Positions 1-11,781 are shown, numbered from the stretch's first letter. The stretch is DNA of 64,000 nucleotides from G963717155 sp963717155 (GCA_963717155.1 OY970326.1:806001-870000); one strand, 5' to 3'. Program-made: numbers and translations. The notes: generated by a model not told the origin, from the sequence alone.

Positions 1-3
1 AAC

Positions 4-300
4 GTGGACGGCTCGCACGCCCCGGACGACGAAAGCCTCGAACGAGCGAGGCTCGTGCGCGAGCTGAATGAGAATGCGCTGCGCGAGCTCGCGCTCCTCG
101 TTCGCATCGACGAGCTCGAGCGCAACCGCTGGGCCGCGTTCTCGCTGGTCGAGCTCGAGTGGATCAGCACCGCGACAGTCGACCCGCTGGGTGACGGGGC
201 CGCGGAGACCCTCCCCGAGCAGGCGAACGCGGAGCTCGAGCGCCGCGCGCGAGCCAGCGCCGGCCTCGACGACGACCTCGACGCCGATCTCGCCATGTAG
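4..300 (+). CDS. Hypothetical acidic protein, possibly 5'-truncated by the window edge
   Basis: A 98-residue chain from GTG 4 to TAG 300 that I do not recognise. The frame is open to the left edge of the window, so the real start may lie outside. It is rich in Glu, Arg, Leu and Ala and looks helical, with no Cys, signal peptide or membrane segment, and it ends in an Asp-rich tail (DDDLDADLAM). Third codon positions are mostly G or C as in neighbouring real genes. A hairpin resembling a terminator lies about 80 bases downstream, which fits a transcript ending here. Confidence 0.4.
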   Translation: MDGSHAPDDESLERARLVRELNENALRELALLVRIDELERNRWAAFSLVELEWISTATVDPLGDGAAETLPEQANAELERRARASAGLDDDLDADLAM

Positions 301-379
301 GCGACGGGTCGGGTTCGCCCGCAACGCCTACGCTAGACTTCGTCAGGTTCGCCGGAAGGCATGGCGATCGAAGGCCTCT

Positions 380-418
380 GGAGGCTCTCGGGTATGTACC
401 CAGGGCCTCCTTCTCTTT
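380..418 (+). terminator. Stem-loop resembling an intrinsic terminator
   Basis: GGAGGC (380-385) pairs with GCCTCC (405-410), and inside it GGGTA (390-394) pairs with TACCC (397-401). The stem is followed by a pyrimidine-rich stretch with several T (TTCTCTTT, 411-418). It lies between the first gene and the response regulator. The T tract is interrupted, so termination is probable but not certain. Confidence 0.4.
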
Positions 419-462
419 CCGACCACGAAGCACCATCACATACCCGAAGCGCTGGGAGCACA

Positions 463-1095
463 TTGACGAGACACTCACACCACCCCGGATCCTGACCGTC
501 GACGACGATCCGATCGTGCGCGCCGACCTGCGCGTGATCCTCGAGGACGCCGGCTTCTCGGTCGTCCCCGACGCGCGCGACGGCGACGAGGCCGTCGAGC
601 GCGCGCGCGAGCACGCTCCCGACCTGATCGTGCTCGACCTCGGACTCCCGGGCCTCGACGGGTTCGACGCCGCATCGCGCATCCTCAGCGAGCGCGACGT
701 GCCGATCGTGGCCCTGACCGGCCACAGCGAGCCGGAGATCCTCCAGCGCGCTGCCGACGCCGGTGCCGGAAGCTACGTGCTGAAGCCCTTCAGCGAGGCT
801 GCGCTGCTCGGCACGATCCGCGAGGCGCTCGCCACGCGCAGAGACGCGATCGAGAGGGAGTCCAACCAGCAGCAGCACCATCTCCTCGTGATGGTCGAGG
901 CGATGGTGCGTGGCAACGCCTCCGAGCGGGAGATCGTCCGCGCGGTGCAGCACGCCGACGCGTCCTTCGAGCCCGAGCCGTCCGTCTGGCAGTCGGCCGG
1001 CGCCCTCGCGCGTGGCGGATCGTCGGTCGCTGAGCGCGGATCTGCCGTCCGGCAGCATGCAGATGCTGCCGGCGGCGAGATCGTTCCGGTGCTAG
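463..1095 (+). CDS. Response regulator, receiver domain (frameshifted near the start)
   Basis: A CheY-like receiver domain occupies roughly 490-840. The acidic pocket reads LTVDDDP, the phospho-acceptor Asp lies in LIVLDLGLPGLDG, the Thr in VALTGH and the Lys in YVLKPFS. No ATG, GTG or TTG lies in frame upstream of GTG 516, which would cut off the first strand of the fold. TTG 463, behind GGGAG (454-458), starts a frame that joins the receiver if one C is restored in the CCCC run near 483-486. I take that as the true start. The part after the receiver is about 70 residues without a recognisable output domain (not ANTAR, not clearly LuxR), and frame and stop there are unsure; TAG 1095 is the best guess. 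Its role is signal transduction, partner kinase unknown. Confidence 0.7.
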
Positions 1096-1105
1096 CGTCG
1101 GCTCG

Positions 1106-1579
1106 GTGCACGAGACCAGAAGGAGCGGCTGAACCGGAACCTCGACCAGCTCCTGCAGGAGCTGCAGGATCGCCATCCCGGGCGTCCAGGTGCTGTTCGC
1201 GTTCCTGCTCGTGGCCCCGTTCTCGACGCGCTTCGACCTGGCCGACCAGTTCGACCGCGTCGTCTACTTCGTCGCGCTGCTGTTCGCGGCACTCGCCGCG
1301 GTGCTCCTGCTCGCTCCGTCGATCCAGCACCGGATCCTGTTCCGGCAGGACCAGAAGGCGTACCTCGTCTCGGCCGGGACGAGTGTTGAGCATCGCGGGG
1401 CTGACCGCGCTCGCGTGCGCGTCGACGCTGGCTGTCGTCCTCGTCGCGCACTTCCTGTACGGCGTCTGGGCGGCCGCGATCGTCGGGCGGCTTCGCGTTC
1501 CTCGCGTATCGCCGTGATCTGGTACGTGATACCGATCCACCGTCGACTCCACCACCACCCGGTCGACGACGAGACGTGA
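1106..1579 (+). CDS. DUF6328 family membrane protein (several frameshifts)
   Basis: When frames are joined the protein begins at GTG 1106 with ET-x-ERLNRNLDQLLQEL, continues into VQVLFAFLL and FDRVVYFVALLFAALAAVLL (first two membrane segments), then APSIQHRILFRQ and further hydrophobic segments, and ends ..IPIHRRLHHHPVDDET at TGA 1579. This order matches the actinobacterial DUF6328 family, about 150 residues with four membrane helices and unknown function. Shifts are needed near 1116, 1168, 1385 and 1480. Each restores a family-like sequence, so assembly indels are likelier than a dead gene. It lies just downstream of the response regulator, and nothing shows a functional link. Confidence 0.65.
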
Positions 1580-1612
1580 TCCCGTGGTGCCCGTCGCGTA
1601 TCCTCAGCGCCC

Positions 1613-2704
1613 GTGACCGCGACCCTGCGGGAGACGCCGCTGCACGCGCGCCACGTTGCCCTCGGGGCGCGCATGGTGCCGTTCGCCGGTTGGTCGATGC
1701 CCGTGCAGTACCGGGGTGTGATCGAGGAGCACCGGGCCGTGCGGAGCGGCGTCGGCGTCTTCGACGTCTCCCACATGGGACGCTTCGCGGTGCTCGGCGG
1801 ACGACGCGCACGCTGACCTGCAGGGCCTCCTGTCGAACGATCTCGACGCGCTCGCACCGGGCGAGGCGCAGTACACGCTGCTGCCGAACGAGTCGGGAGG
1901 TATCGTCGACGACCTGATCGCCTACCGGCAGGCCGGCGGCTACCTGCTGGTGGTCAACGCCGCGAACCGCGGCCGGTGATCTCGAGCAGCTGCTCGGGGG
2001 CCTCTCGGACGGCACGACGCTGGTCGACGAGAGCGACGAGACGGCGATGCTCGCAGTCCAGGGCCCCGCGGCGCTCGCGCTGATCGACCGCCTCTCCGAC
2101 GGGCCGTTCGACGCCGGGTCCGCGCCCGCGTTCAGCTTCGGAGACGCCGTCGTCTCGGGCGTCCCGTGCGTCGTCGCGCGCGACCGGGTACACGGGCGAG
2201 GTCGGCGTCGAGCTGATCGTGCCGGCGGTGGATGCGGGGCGACTCTGGGACGCGCTGCTCGACGCGGGTGCGACCCCGTGCGGACTCGGGGCGCGAGACA
2301 CCCTGCGACTCGAGGTCTGCTATCCCCTGCACGGAAACGACATCGGGCCCGACACCGACGCGATCGAGGCGGGCCTCGGCTGGGTGTGTGCGCTCGACCA
2401 CGAGTTCGTCGGTGCGGACGCCCTGCGGCGCACGCGCGCGGCCGGCCCCGAACGGCGCCTCGTCGCCTTTCGCATGCTCGAGCGCGCGATCCCGCGGGCC
2501 GGCTGCGAGATCCTCGATCCCGAGGGAACCGCGGTCGGCCACGTCACGAGCGGGACCATGTCGCCGTGCCTCGGCGAGGGCATCGGCATGGGCTACGTGT
2601 CGACGCCGCACTCTCCGCCTGGCAGTGCAATCGTGATCGACGTGCGTGGACGCCGCCATCCTGCCGAGGTCGCGCGCAAACCCCTCTACCGCAAGGAGTC
2701 GTGA
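1613..2704 (+). CDS. gcvT: Glycine cleavage T protein, aminomethyltransferase (frameshifted)
   Basis: The tetrahydrofolate-dependent aminomethyltransferase of the glycine cleavage system; it takes the aminomethyl group from lipoyl-GcvH and releases ammonia and methylene-THF. The start is GTG 1613 (VTATLRETPLHARH), preceded by TATCCT at 1599-1604. Typical T-protein blocks follow in order: VPFAGWSMPVQY, GVFDVSHMGR, LLSNDLDAL, LAVQGPAAL, TGEVGVELIVPA, GLGARDTLRLE, and the C-terminal GHVTSGTMSP. Reading frame changes near 1798, 1970 and 2184 are needed to join them. Total length of about 363 residues is normal. It is followed at once by gcvH, and gcvP converges from 7067, so the glycine cleavage genes form one locus. 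Confidence 0.9.
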
Positions 2705-2712
2705 GACACGGC

Positions 2713-3099
2713 ATGCCAGCAGACGAGAGCTACCCGGACGACCTCCTCTACCACCCGGCCCACGACTGGGCACGGGTCGAGGGCGACCACGCGACGTTCG
2801 GCGTCACCTGGTACGCGCAGGACTCGCTGGGCGATGTCGTGGTGTTCCTGCCCCCGGAGGTCGGGCAGCAGGTGAGCGCGGGCCAGGAGTACGGCGAGCT
2901 CGAGTCGGTCAAGGCCGTTTCCGGCATCGTGACTCCGCTGTCGGGCGAGGTGAGCGAGGTCAACGAGGCAGTCGTCAACTCGCCCGAGCTCGTCAACGAC
3001 GATCCGTACGGCGCGGGCTGGCTGATCCGGGTGCGGCTTGCTCGACCGGACGATCGCGGCGACCTGCTCGACGCCGACGCCTACCGCGCGCAGCTCTGA
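2713..3099 (+). CDS. gcvH: Glycine cleavage H protein, lipoyl carrier
   Basis: A 128-residue lipoyl carrier that shuttles the aminomethyl intermediate between GcvP and GcvT. The lipoylation motif LESVKAVSG is present, with Lys67 as the modified residue, and the N-terminal YHPAHDWAR block and C-terminal NDDPYGAGWLIRV block are canonical. I chose ATG 2713 because it gives the family length. GTG 2701 in the same frame overlaps the gcvT stop as GTGA and is the alternative; AAGGAG at 2693-2698 lies 2 nt before it and 14 nt before the ATG. It is cotranscribed with gcvT. Confidence 0.93.
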   Translation: MPADESYPDDLLYHPAHDWARVEGDHATFGVTWYAQDSLGDVVVFLPPEVGQQVSAGQEYGELESVKAVSGIVTPLSGEVSEVNEAVVNSPELVNDDPYGAGWLIRVRLARPDDRGDLLDADAYRAQL

Positions 3100-3108
3100 G
3101 AGGACGCG

Positions 3109-4149
3109 ATGCGCGCACGCCGGACGTTGACGGTCGTCGGCTGCCATGCGGGCGGCGAGGTCGGCGATGTCATCACCGGGGGCGTCCTCCCGCCCGCGGG
3201 CGCCACGGTGTTCGAGCAGATGCAGACGCTGCGGCGGGAAGGCGACTGGCTCCGTCGGCTCCTCCTGCGCGAGCCGCGCGGCAGCGTCGCGCGCCACGTC
3301 AACCTCGTGGTGCCCGCGATGCGCCCCGACTGCGACGCCGGGTTCATCATCATGGAGCCGACGGAGTACCCGCCGATGTCGGGCTCGAACACGATCTGCA
3401 CCACCACCGTGCTGCTCGAGACGGGCATGCTCGAGATGCGGGAGCCCGAGACGGTCGTCCGGCTCGAGGCGCCGGGCGGTGTCGTCGAGGCACGTGCCGC
3501 GTGCCGTGACGGGCGCTGCGAGTCGGTCGAGTTCACGAACGTGCCGTGCTTCGCCGACCGCCTGGACGCGCCGCTCGAGGTGGCCGGGCTCGGCACGATC
3601 CTGGTCGACGTCGCGTACGGCGGCATGTGGTACGCGATCGCGGACGCCCATGCGCTCGGCTTCGCGATCGAGCCGCACGAGGCCCGCGATCTCTCGCTCG
3701 CAGGTGAGCGGATCCGCGAGGCGGCGCGCGAGCAGCTCCCGTGCGTGCATCCCGAGAATCCGGAGATCGCGGGCGTCAGCATCGTGCAGATCGCCGAGCC
3801 GTGGCAGGGCGTCGGCAAGGTGACGCGGAACGCCGTCATCGTTGCGCCGGGGCGGCTCGACCGATCGGCGACCGGAACCGGGCTCTCTGCGCGCCTCGCG
3901 GTGCTGCACGCCCGTGGCCAGATGCAGGTCGGGGACGCGATGTCGCACGCGTCGGCGATCGGCTCGACGTTCGACGGGCGCATCGTGCGCGAGACGCGGA
4001 TGGGTGCACGCGCCGGAATCGTCCCCGCGATCCGGGGAAGCGCGTGGATCACGGGCATCTCGCAGATCTTCGTCGACGACACCGACCCCTACCCCGAGGG
4101 GTATCTCCTCGCCGACACCTGGGGCGTCAGCGGGCTCGACTCGCAGTAG
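3109..4149 (+). CDS. Proline racemase / hydroxyproline dehydratase superfamily enzyme
   Basis: A 346-residue member of the proline racemase superfamily, which includes proline racemase, hydroxyproline 2-epimerase and trans-3-hydroxy-L-proline dehydratase. The fold markers are present (HAGGEVGDVITGG near the N-terminus, NVPCF, VDVAYGGMWYAI, and a C-terminal GSAWITG). The first catalytic site, MCGH in racemases, reads MSGSNT with Ser91. The second, usually SPCGTG, reads RSATGTG with Thr254. Neither catalytic Cys is kept, so a true two-base proline racemase is unlikely. Thr at the second site is known from the dehydratase branch. It begins 9 bases after gcvH, so it is probably in the glycine cleavage operon; substrate unknown. 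Confidence 0.8.
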   Translation: MRARRTLTVVGCHAGGEVGDVITGGVLPPAGATVFEQMQTLRREGDWLRRLLLREPRGSVARHVNLVVPAMRPDCDAGFIIMEPTEYPPMSGSNTICTTTVLLETGMLEMREPETVVRLEAPGGVVEARAACRDGRCESVEFTNVPCFADRLDAPLEVAGLGTILVDVAYGGMWYAIADAHALGFAIEPHEARDLSLAGERIREAAREQLPCVHPENPEIAGVSIVQIAEPWQGVGKVTRNAVIVAPGRLDRSATGTGLSARLAVLHARGQMQVGDAMSHASAIGSTFDGRIVRETRMGARAGIVPAIRGSAWITGISQIFVDDTDPYPEGYLLADTWGVSGLDSQ

Positions 4150-4170
4150 TACGACTGCCCGGTCGGCGGA

Positions 4171-7067
<2,897 letters not shown>

Positions 7068-7101
7068 GCCGGCAGCATACGCCGCGAGGATTCGGGGGTC
7101 G

Positions 7102-7872
7102 TCAGCCGGCAGGCGGGCGACAGACCTTGCACGGCCGATAGCCGTGCGCCGCGGCGTCGCGGGCCGAGTGGAACGTGACGCGGTGGCCCTCGCCGATCCG
7201 CCGGGCGTGCTGGCAGCTGGGGTAGCAGTAGACGGGCTTCGTGTCCGACCCGACGAGCGTGATGCCATGTCGGGCGAGCTCCTCGGTCTCGTCGGGGTCG
7301 AGACCCTCGTACGCGAGCATCACGCGCTTCGCCGGGGCGCCCCATCCGTACTGGCCAAGCGTCCCGTCGCTGCGGACGACCCGATGGCAGGGCACGATCA
7401 GCGGGATCGGGTTGCGACCGAGCGCCGTGCCGACCGCGCGGACCGCTCCAGGCCGGCCGATCTCCCGCGCGACCCACCCGTACGGGCGCACCTCGCCGCG
7501 TGGGATCTGCAGGGTCGCGTGCAGGACCTCCGCCTGGAACGGCGGGACGCCGCGCATGTCGACGTCCATCGTCTTCCGACGGCCGGCGAGCACGTCGTCG
7601 ATGCGCGTGCTGACGTCCACCGGCAGCTCGTCCCGCGCGAGCGAGGGTCGACCCGTGCGACGCCGCAGGTCGAACGCCAGCTGCTCGATATCGTCGCCCT
7701 CGTACAGCGCCGACACGCCGCGGGCGTTCCAGGCGACCATCGCCGCTCCGAGCGGCGTCGTGAGCGGTGCGATCCAGTCGGCCAGGCCGACACGGGCGAG
7801 CGCGCCGTGGCCGAGCGTTGGCGGGGCCGGCACGCGGAGCGTGCGGAGCGTGTCCTCGAGTGCGTCGTTCAT
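7102..7872 (-). CDS. Methylated-DNA-protein-cysteine methyltransferase with C-terminal Ada-type zinc site
   Basis: A 256-residue repair protein. Residues about 25-115 are an MGMT N-terminal-like domain (TPLGAAMVAWNARGVSALYEG), and residues about 110-190 are the alkyltransferase domain with the acceptor cysteine in IVPCHRVV (Cys162) and the RAVGTALGRNP helix. Residues 205-256 form a second Cys cluster, Cys216-x3-Cys220 and Cys248-x2-Cys251, with HARRIGEGHRVTF between, as in the Ada methylphosphotriester zinc domain. In Ada of enteric bacteria that domain is N-terminal; here the order is reversed and no AraC-type DNA-binding domain is present. The gene overlaps the upstream sigma factor by 4 bases (ATGA), which implies translational coupling and possibly a joint alkylation response. 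Confidence 0.88.
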   Translation of the reverse strand: MNDALEDTLRTLRVPAPPTLGHGALARVGLADWIAPLTTPLGAAMVAWNARGVSALYEGDDIEQLAFDLRRRTGRPSLARDELPVDVSTRIDDVLAGRRKTMDVDMRGVPPFQAEVLHATLQIPRGEVRPYGWVAREIGRPGAVRAVGTALGRNPIPLIVPCHRVVRSDGTLGQYGWGAPAKRVMLAYEGLDPDETEELARHGITLVGSDTKPVYCYPSCQHARRIGEGHRVTFHSARDAAAHGYRPCKVCRPPAG

Positions 7873-8402
7873 CGGACTGCCTCGCTGTCGAGTTGCATTT
7901 CGCGGAGCCCCGTGAGGCCGCGGTGGATCTGCGCCTTGACCGTGCCCACCGGCCGGTCGAGCGCCTCGGCCGTCTCCTCGTACGACAGGTCCTCGATGCA
8001 GTGCAGCACGATGGGTACGCGGTAGCGGTCGGGAAGCGCCGCAAGGCGGCGCGTCCAGTCGTGGTCACCGAGATCGGGCTCGTCGTAGGTCGCGGGAGCG
8101 TGCAGCTCCTCCGTGTACGAGACGGTCGGGCGCCGACGCCTCAGCCGGCCGCGGTACACGTTCAGGACGATCGCGCACAGCCAGGGGCGTGGCAGAAGTG
8201 CCCGGCGGCGCTCCACCGTCCAGCCGGCCAGTGCGCGATAGGCATTGACGAGCGCGTCCTGGGCGATCTCCTCGGCCTCCGATTCGTCGCCGCAGAGGCG
8301 CAGCGCGACGCCGAACAGCAGGTGCTGGTGCGTGTCGACGAGCAGGCTGAAGCCCGTGTCGAGATCGGTCGCGAGTGAGAGCGAGACGGGGTCCGTCATC
8401 AC
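7869..8402 (-). CDS. ECF-type RNA polymerase sigma factor
   Basis: A 177-residue sigma-70 family factor. Region 2 reads LLVDTHQHLLFGVALRLCGDE and EAEEIAQDALVNAYRAL, and region 4 reads LPDRYRVPIVLHCIEDLSYEE, then VGTVKAQIHRGL as the recognition helix. Regions 1 and 3 are missing, as in ECF factors. No anti-sigma gene is adjacent. Its stop overlaps the start of the alkyl-DNA repair gene, so that protein may be a target or a sensor partner. The start may be ATG 8402 or ATG 8399. Confidence 0.88.
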   Translation of the reverse strand: MMTDPVSLSLATDLDTGFSLLVDTHQHLLFGVALRLCGDESEAEEIAQDALVNAYRALAGWTVERRRALLPRPWLCAIVLNVYRGRLRRRRPTVSYTEELHAPATYDEPDLGDHDWTRRLAALPDRYRVPIVLHCIEDLSYEETAEALDRPVGTVKAQIHRGLTGLREMQLDSEAVR

Positions 8403-8406
8403 TCTC

Positions 8407-9567
8407 TCAATGCGCGGCGGGCCGTCGGGGTTGCATCGCGAGCACCTCGGCGTACAGGTTCTCGTGGGCTTCCGCCGCGCGTGCCCAGGTCAGCTCGTCC
8501 CGAGCGCGAGCCATCCCTGCAACCGCCCGGGCGCGCAGGGGAGCATCTCCGAGCGCACGCGCCAGGGCCCGTGCGAGCGCTGCGGGATCGTCGACGGGAA
8601 CCGGGTCGGGAAGGTCGTAGCGCGCGAACGTCTCGGGCAATCCGCCGACGGCCGTCGCGACGGGCACGACGCCGTGACGCAACGCCTCCGCGAGCACGCC
8701 CGAGTTCTCGATCGCGCGGTACGGCAGGCACACGACGGACGCGCGCGCGAACGCGGCGGCGGCCTCGGCGTCCGAGACGAACCTCAGGTCCCACGCGATC
8801 TTCCCGGACACGCCGAGCGCGGCCGCGCGCTCGCGCAGGGGCTCGATCGGCATGCGCGGGCTTCCCACGACCTCGAGCCGGGCACCCGGAACCTGCGCCA
8901 CGAGGGCGGGGAGGGCCTCGACGAGCACGTCGAGTCCCTTGTCCGGCCGCACGAGGCCGAAGAACAGCACGCGCTCGCCGGTGGCCTGCCCGTCGACCGC
9001 GCCGGGACCGCGATCGTCTGCAAGCACGGGGTGGGGGATCACGACGACGCGAGACGGATCGACGCCGACCTCGTCGAGCAGTCGGGTGCGACCGTCCTCG
9101 GAGTGCGTGATGACCCGATCGCAGGTGCCGTACAGGGCGCGCCAGCGCGCGACCGCATCCGCGCTCCGGCGCGGCAGCACGTCGTGCGCCGTGAAGATCG
9201 TCCCGCCGGACGATCGTGCGACGTGGCGGAGGGCGGGCGCATCGAGCTGTGGAAGCGGCGCCCACTGCCAGTGCACGACGTCGGGTCGTGTGCGCCGCGC
9301 GCGGGCCACGAGCGCGGCGAGTCCGGCGGCGTGGCCCGCGAGCTTCAGCGGAGCTCGGATCGAGCTGCGCGGCCGGGCACGCACGAGGCGTTGCAGCGGC
9401 GGCCCGAACGACTCCCGCTTCCGGTAGCCGACCGCATCGGGCACCTTCCCGTGCAGGAACGCGGCCGTCTCCAGCTCGACGTCGTGTCCGCGGGCCGCGA
9501 GCGCCGCGCACAGCGAGTGGTCGTACCAGGGCGTGTAGGCCTGGGGGTCGACGACGAGGATCCGCAC
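8407..9567 (-). CDS. Family 4-type glycosyltransferase (GT-B fold)
   Basis: A 386-residue GT-B glycosyltransferase. The N-terminal half begins MRILVVDPQAYTPWYDHSL with a TAHDVLPRR block. The C-terminal nucleotide-sugar half has VLFFGLVRPDKGLDVLVEAL, RLEVVGSP, and the acidic region ENSGVLAEALRHGVVPVAT that binds the donor phosphate in group 1 transferases. No membrane segment. The acceptor cannot be told. It starts at GTG 9567 and ends 5 bases before the sigma factor start, so the three genes may be one operon. Confidence 0.82.
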   Translation of the reverse strand: MRILVVDPQAYTPWYDHSLCAALAARGHDVELETAAFLHGKVPDAVGYRKRESFGPPLQRLVRARPRSSIRAPLKLAGHAAGLAALVARARRTRPDVVHWQWAPLPQLDAPALRHVARSSGGTIFTAHDVLPRRSADAVARWRALYGTCDRVITHSEDGRTRLLDEVGVDPSRVVVIPHPVLADDRGPGAVDGQATGERVLFFGLVRPDKGLDVLVEALPALVAQVPGARLEVVGSPRMPIEPLRERAAALGVSGKIAWDLRFVSDAEAAAAFARASVVCLPYRAIENSGVLAEALRHGVVPVATAVGGLPETFARYDLPDPVPVDDPAALARALARALGDAPLRARAVAGMARARDELTWARAAEAHENLYAEVLAMQPRRPAAH

Positions 9568-9630
9568 CGTGCAGCGAGGTTACCTGCGCAGGATCGTGAC
9601 CACGTCCGCGTGCGCGTCGACGCGGAGGAC

Positions 9631-10853
9631 TTACCCCGAGTGGGCTCGGAGCTCCTCCGGCCTGTCCGTGCTGGGTCTGAGGTCGGGGTAGGCCGCATGG
9701 TCGATCGTGTCGCCGATGGGTAGGAGTTCATCCGCCGTGTAGAGGACGAGGGTGCCGGCGAGGAAGTCCTGGAGGGCGCGCCGCCGGTCGTCGACGAGGG
9801 CCGGCAGGAAGCCCGTGAAGACCAGCAGGATCGCGAGGGCGAGCCCGACGAGGCGCACCAGTGAGCGTCCGAGGCCGGGTGGCAACCCGGACGAGTCGAC
9901 GACGCGCAGGTGCATGAGCCGCATGCCTGGCGTCTGGCCCGCTGCCGACCAGAACCCGGCGAAGTAGAGGACATCCACGAGCAGCCCCGCGATGGCCAGC
10001 AGCGCTGCGACGTGCGCGGTCGACCAGTGGGGGTGCAATACGAGCGATCCGACGAGTCTGACCACGGCGGTTCCTGTCAGCAAGATGATCGCTGTGAGCG
10101 CGGCATCCACGGTGAGTGCGACTCCACGCGTCGCGAAGCCTCCGTAGGCGACTCGCGATGCCTGGCCGGAGCCGCGAGCTCGGCACGCGGGCGCCGGCGG
10201 AACAAGCGGCGAGGGCCACGCTCGGCGGTGTCGTCGAGTCGGTACACGCGGTGGCGGACGCCAGTGGCCGCCTCCTCGGCAAGCGACTTCGACTGCCCCT
10301 TGACGGCAGCGCGCACCTCGGGGCTCGACAGAACATTCGTGAGCGTAAGCTTGAAGGCGGGGTTGTCGAGGATTCGCTCGGTGAGGTCGAGCGTCAGTTG
10401 GCTCTCCAGCGCCTCGGCCAGCGCCCGCTCGAGAGCCGGACTGGCGAGGACCTGAGCGACGACTCGCTCGGTCCGCTCGCTCTCACGCGCCGACAGACCC
10501 TGAGCTTCGAACTCGGCACTCTCCAGCGCCTCGATCACCACTCGCTCGATCACACGATGCTCGACGAGGGACCGGGCGATCGCCTCCGGCAATGCGCCGG
10601 CGAGGACCCCGTCGACGACCTGCTCGGCTTCGGGCGCCGCGAGCACCTCCTCGGCCACGATCTCGAGCCGGCGGCGCGCATCGACGCCTGCGATTCGGCC
10701 GGTCTCGGCCAGCCCCTCCGCTCGACCTCGGAACGGTGCAGCGATCGGTGATCGCCCGAGCACCCGTGCGGGTGCGAGCACGAGCCGACCCGTGGTAACC
10801 CCGACCCGACCGGTCCTCACAGCCAGCCCGATGACGACATCGCGTCGCTTCAT
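9631..10853 (-). CDS. RDD family membrane protein with a long soluble N-terminal part (frameshifted)
   Basis: Two open stretches belong to one protein of about 406 residues. The first (from ATG 10853) is soluble, arginine- and glutamate-rich, and made of repeated helices such as ERVVAQVLASPALERALAEAL, which look like amphipathic or coiled segments. After a frame change near 10150 the RDD domain begins AYGGFATRGVALTVDAALTA, continues with the second membrane helix and GQTPGMRLMHLRVVD, and ends with a third helix and a hydrophilic tail. RDD domains have three helices and conserved Arg and Asp residues. Their role is unknown in most cases, with transport or sorting proposed. The long N-terminal extension is unusual for the family. 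Confidence 0.7.
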
Positions 10854-10883
10854 GCCCGGCTACCGAGTCGGTTCGTTCTCACC

Positions 10884-11279
10884 TCAGGCCGGGGCGTCGG
10901 CCCCTTCGGCATTGTTCGCCGTTGCGTCGTCCCGCGTGCCGGCAGCAGTGCTGGTCTGACGGGTCGTCGTGGGTCTGGCTCGCGTGGCTGTCCGGCGAGT
11001 GGGCCTGGGCTTCTGGATCGGCTTCTCGAGCGAGGCGAGGCGCCGCTCGAGCCTGGTTACGCGGGCATTGAGCGGGTCAACCGCGCGCAGCTTGCCCACC
11101 AGGTCGTGGAGGCGCGCGTCGACGCCCCCTCGTACGTCGGCGACCATCCGGCGCGGAGTGCCGACGACCCAGCGGACGGCCTCCTCACCCTTGTCTGCAA
11201 GTCGCGAGATGACATCGTCATCCTGGGGCTTCGTCGCTGCCGCGTGCTTCGCCGCTGCCGTTCTCTTCGTCGCTGCCAT
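10884..11279 (-). CDS. Hypothetical phasin-like or coiled-coil protein with Lys/Ala tails
   Basis: 131 residues with a lysine- and alanine-rich start (AATKRTAAAKHAAATKP), a central helical core (about 20-85: ISRLADKGEEAVRWVVGTPRRM to RLERRLASLEKP) that could form a coiled coil, and a disordered Thr/Ala/Arg tail. Organisation of that kind is seen in phasin-like and DNA-compacting proteins, but no family is certain. Leaderless promoter on the minus strand: TATCGT (11286-11291), six bases, then ATG 11279. The upstream neighbour in the same direction is the RDD gene. Confidence 0.6.
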   Translation of the reverse strand: MAATKRTAAAKHAAATKPQDDDVISRLADKGEEAVRWVVGTPRRMVADVRGGVDARLHDLVGKLRAVDPLNARVTRLERRLASLEKPIQKPRPTRRTATRARPTTTRQTSTAAGTRDDATANNAEGADAPA

Positions 11280-11366
11280 GGCGAGACGATAGCGCGCGGC
11301 GAGTCACCGCGGGCGCGAGCTGTCACGGCCGGCCGACGTGGTCGCTGCGAACCTCCGCAGCCGATG

Positions 11367-11372
11367 TAGGCT
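11367..11372 (+). promoter_or_regulatory. Minus-10 element of a probable leaderless promoter
   Basis: TAGGCT followed by seven bases and GTG 11380. The same spacing occurs before several other genes in the window. It supports the start chosen for the next gene. Confidence 0.4.
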
Positions 11373-11379
11373 TCATCAC

Positions 11380-11781
11380 GTGGATGTTCGGGTCTCCCAT
11401 CGCATCGTCGCGCCGGCCTCGAGGATCGGACCGAGTGCAGGTCGTGCGGTGTCTACTGCGATCGGGTCGTCCACCCATCGGGGTGCCTCGAGCGCGGCTG
11501 TCCCGACCTCGTGCGTGCAGGCCGGCGTCAACAGCCGGCTGCACGCCGCCTGCCGGCTCGGCATCTTCGCGGCGAGCATCGACCTCGAGCAGCTCGCGAG
11601 CGCGACGGCCGAGGGCGGGTTCGGTGCGCTCAAGTGCCGCAGGAAGCCGCTCGAGCGCTGCCCGAGCTCGATCGACCAGGCGTACGTGCACCGGGCCGAG
11701 GCGCTCGGCTGCGTCAACCCGGAGTTCTTCGAGCCGCTCGGCGGCGACACGTTCCGCGTGATCGCGCGGATCCCGATCTAG
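11380..11781 (+). CDS. Hypothetical protein
   Basis: 134 residues from GTG 11380 to TAG 11781. Not recognised. The second half has the look of a real folded protein (AACRLGIFAASIDLEQLASATAEGGFG, then CVNPEFFEPLGGDTFRVIARI) and includes four Cys residues in the whole chain. The first 40 residues are less protein-like and may contain an indel. Its stop overlaps the nfo stop on the other strand by four bases, so the two genes are convergent. Confidence 0.5.
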   Translation: MDVRVSHRIVAPASRIGPSAGRAVSTAIGSSTHRGASSAAVPTSCVQAGVNSRLHAACRLGIFAASIDLEQLASATAEGGFGALKCRRKPLERCPSSIDQAYVHRAEALGCVNPEFFEPLGGDTFRVIARIPI

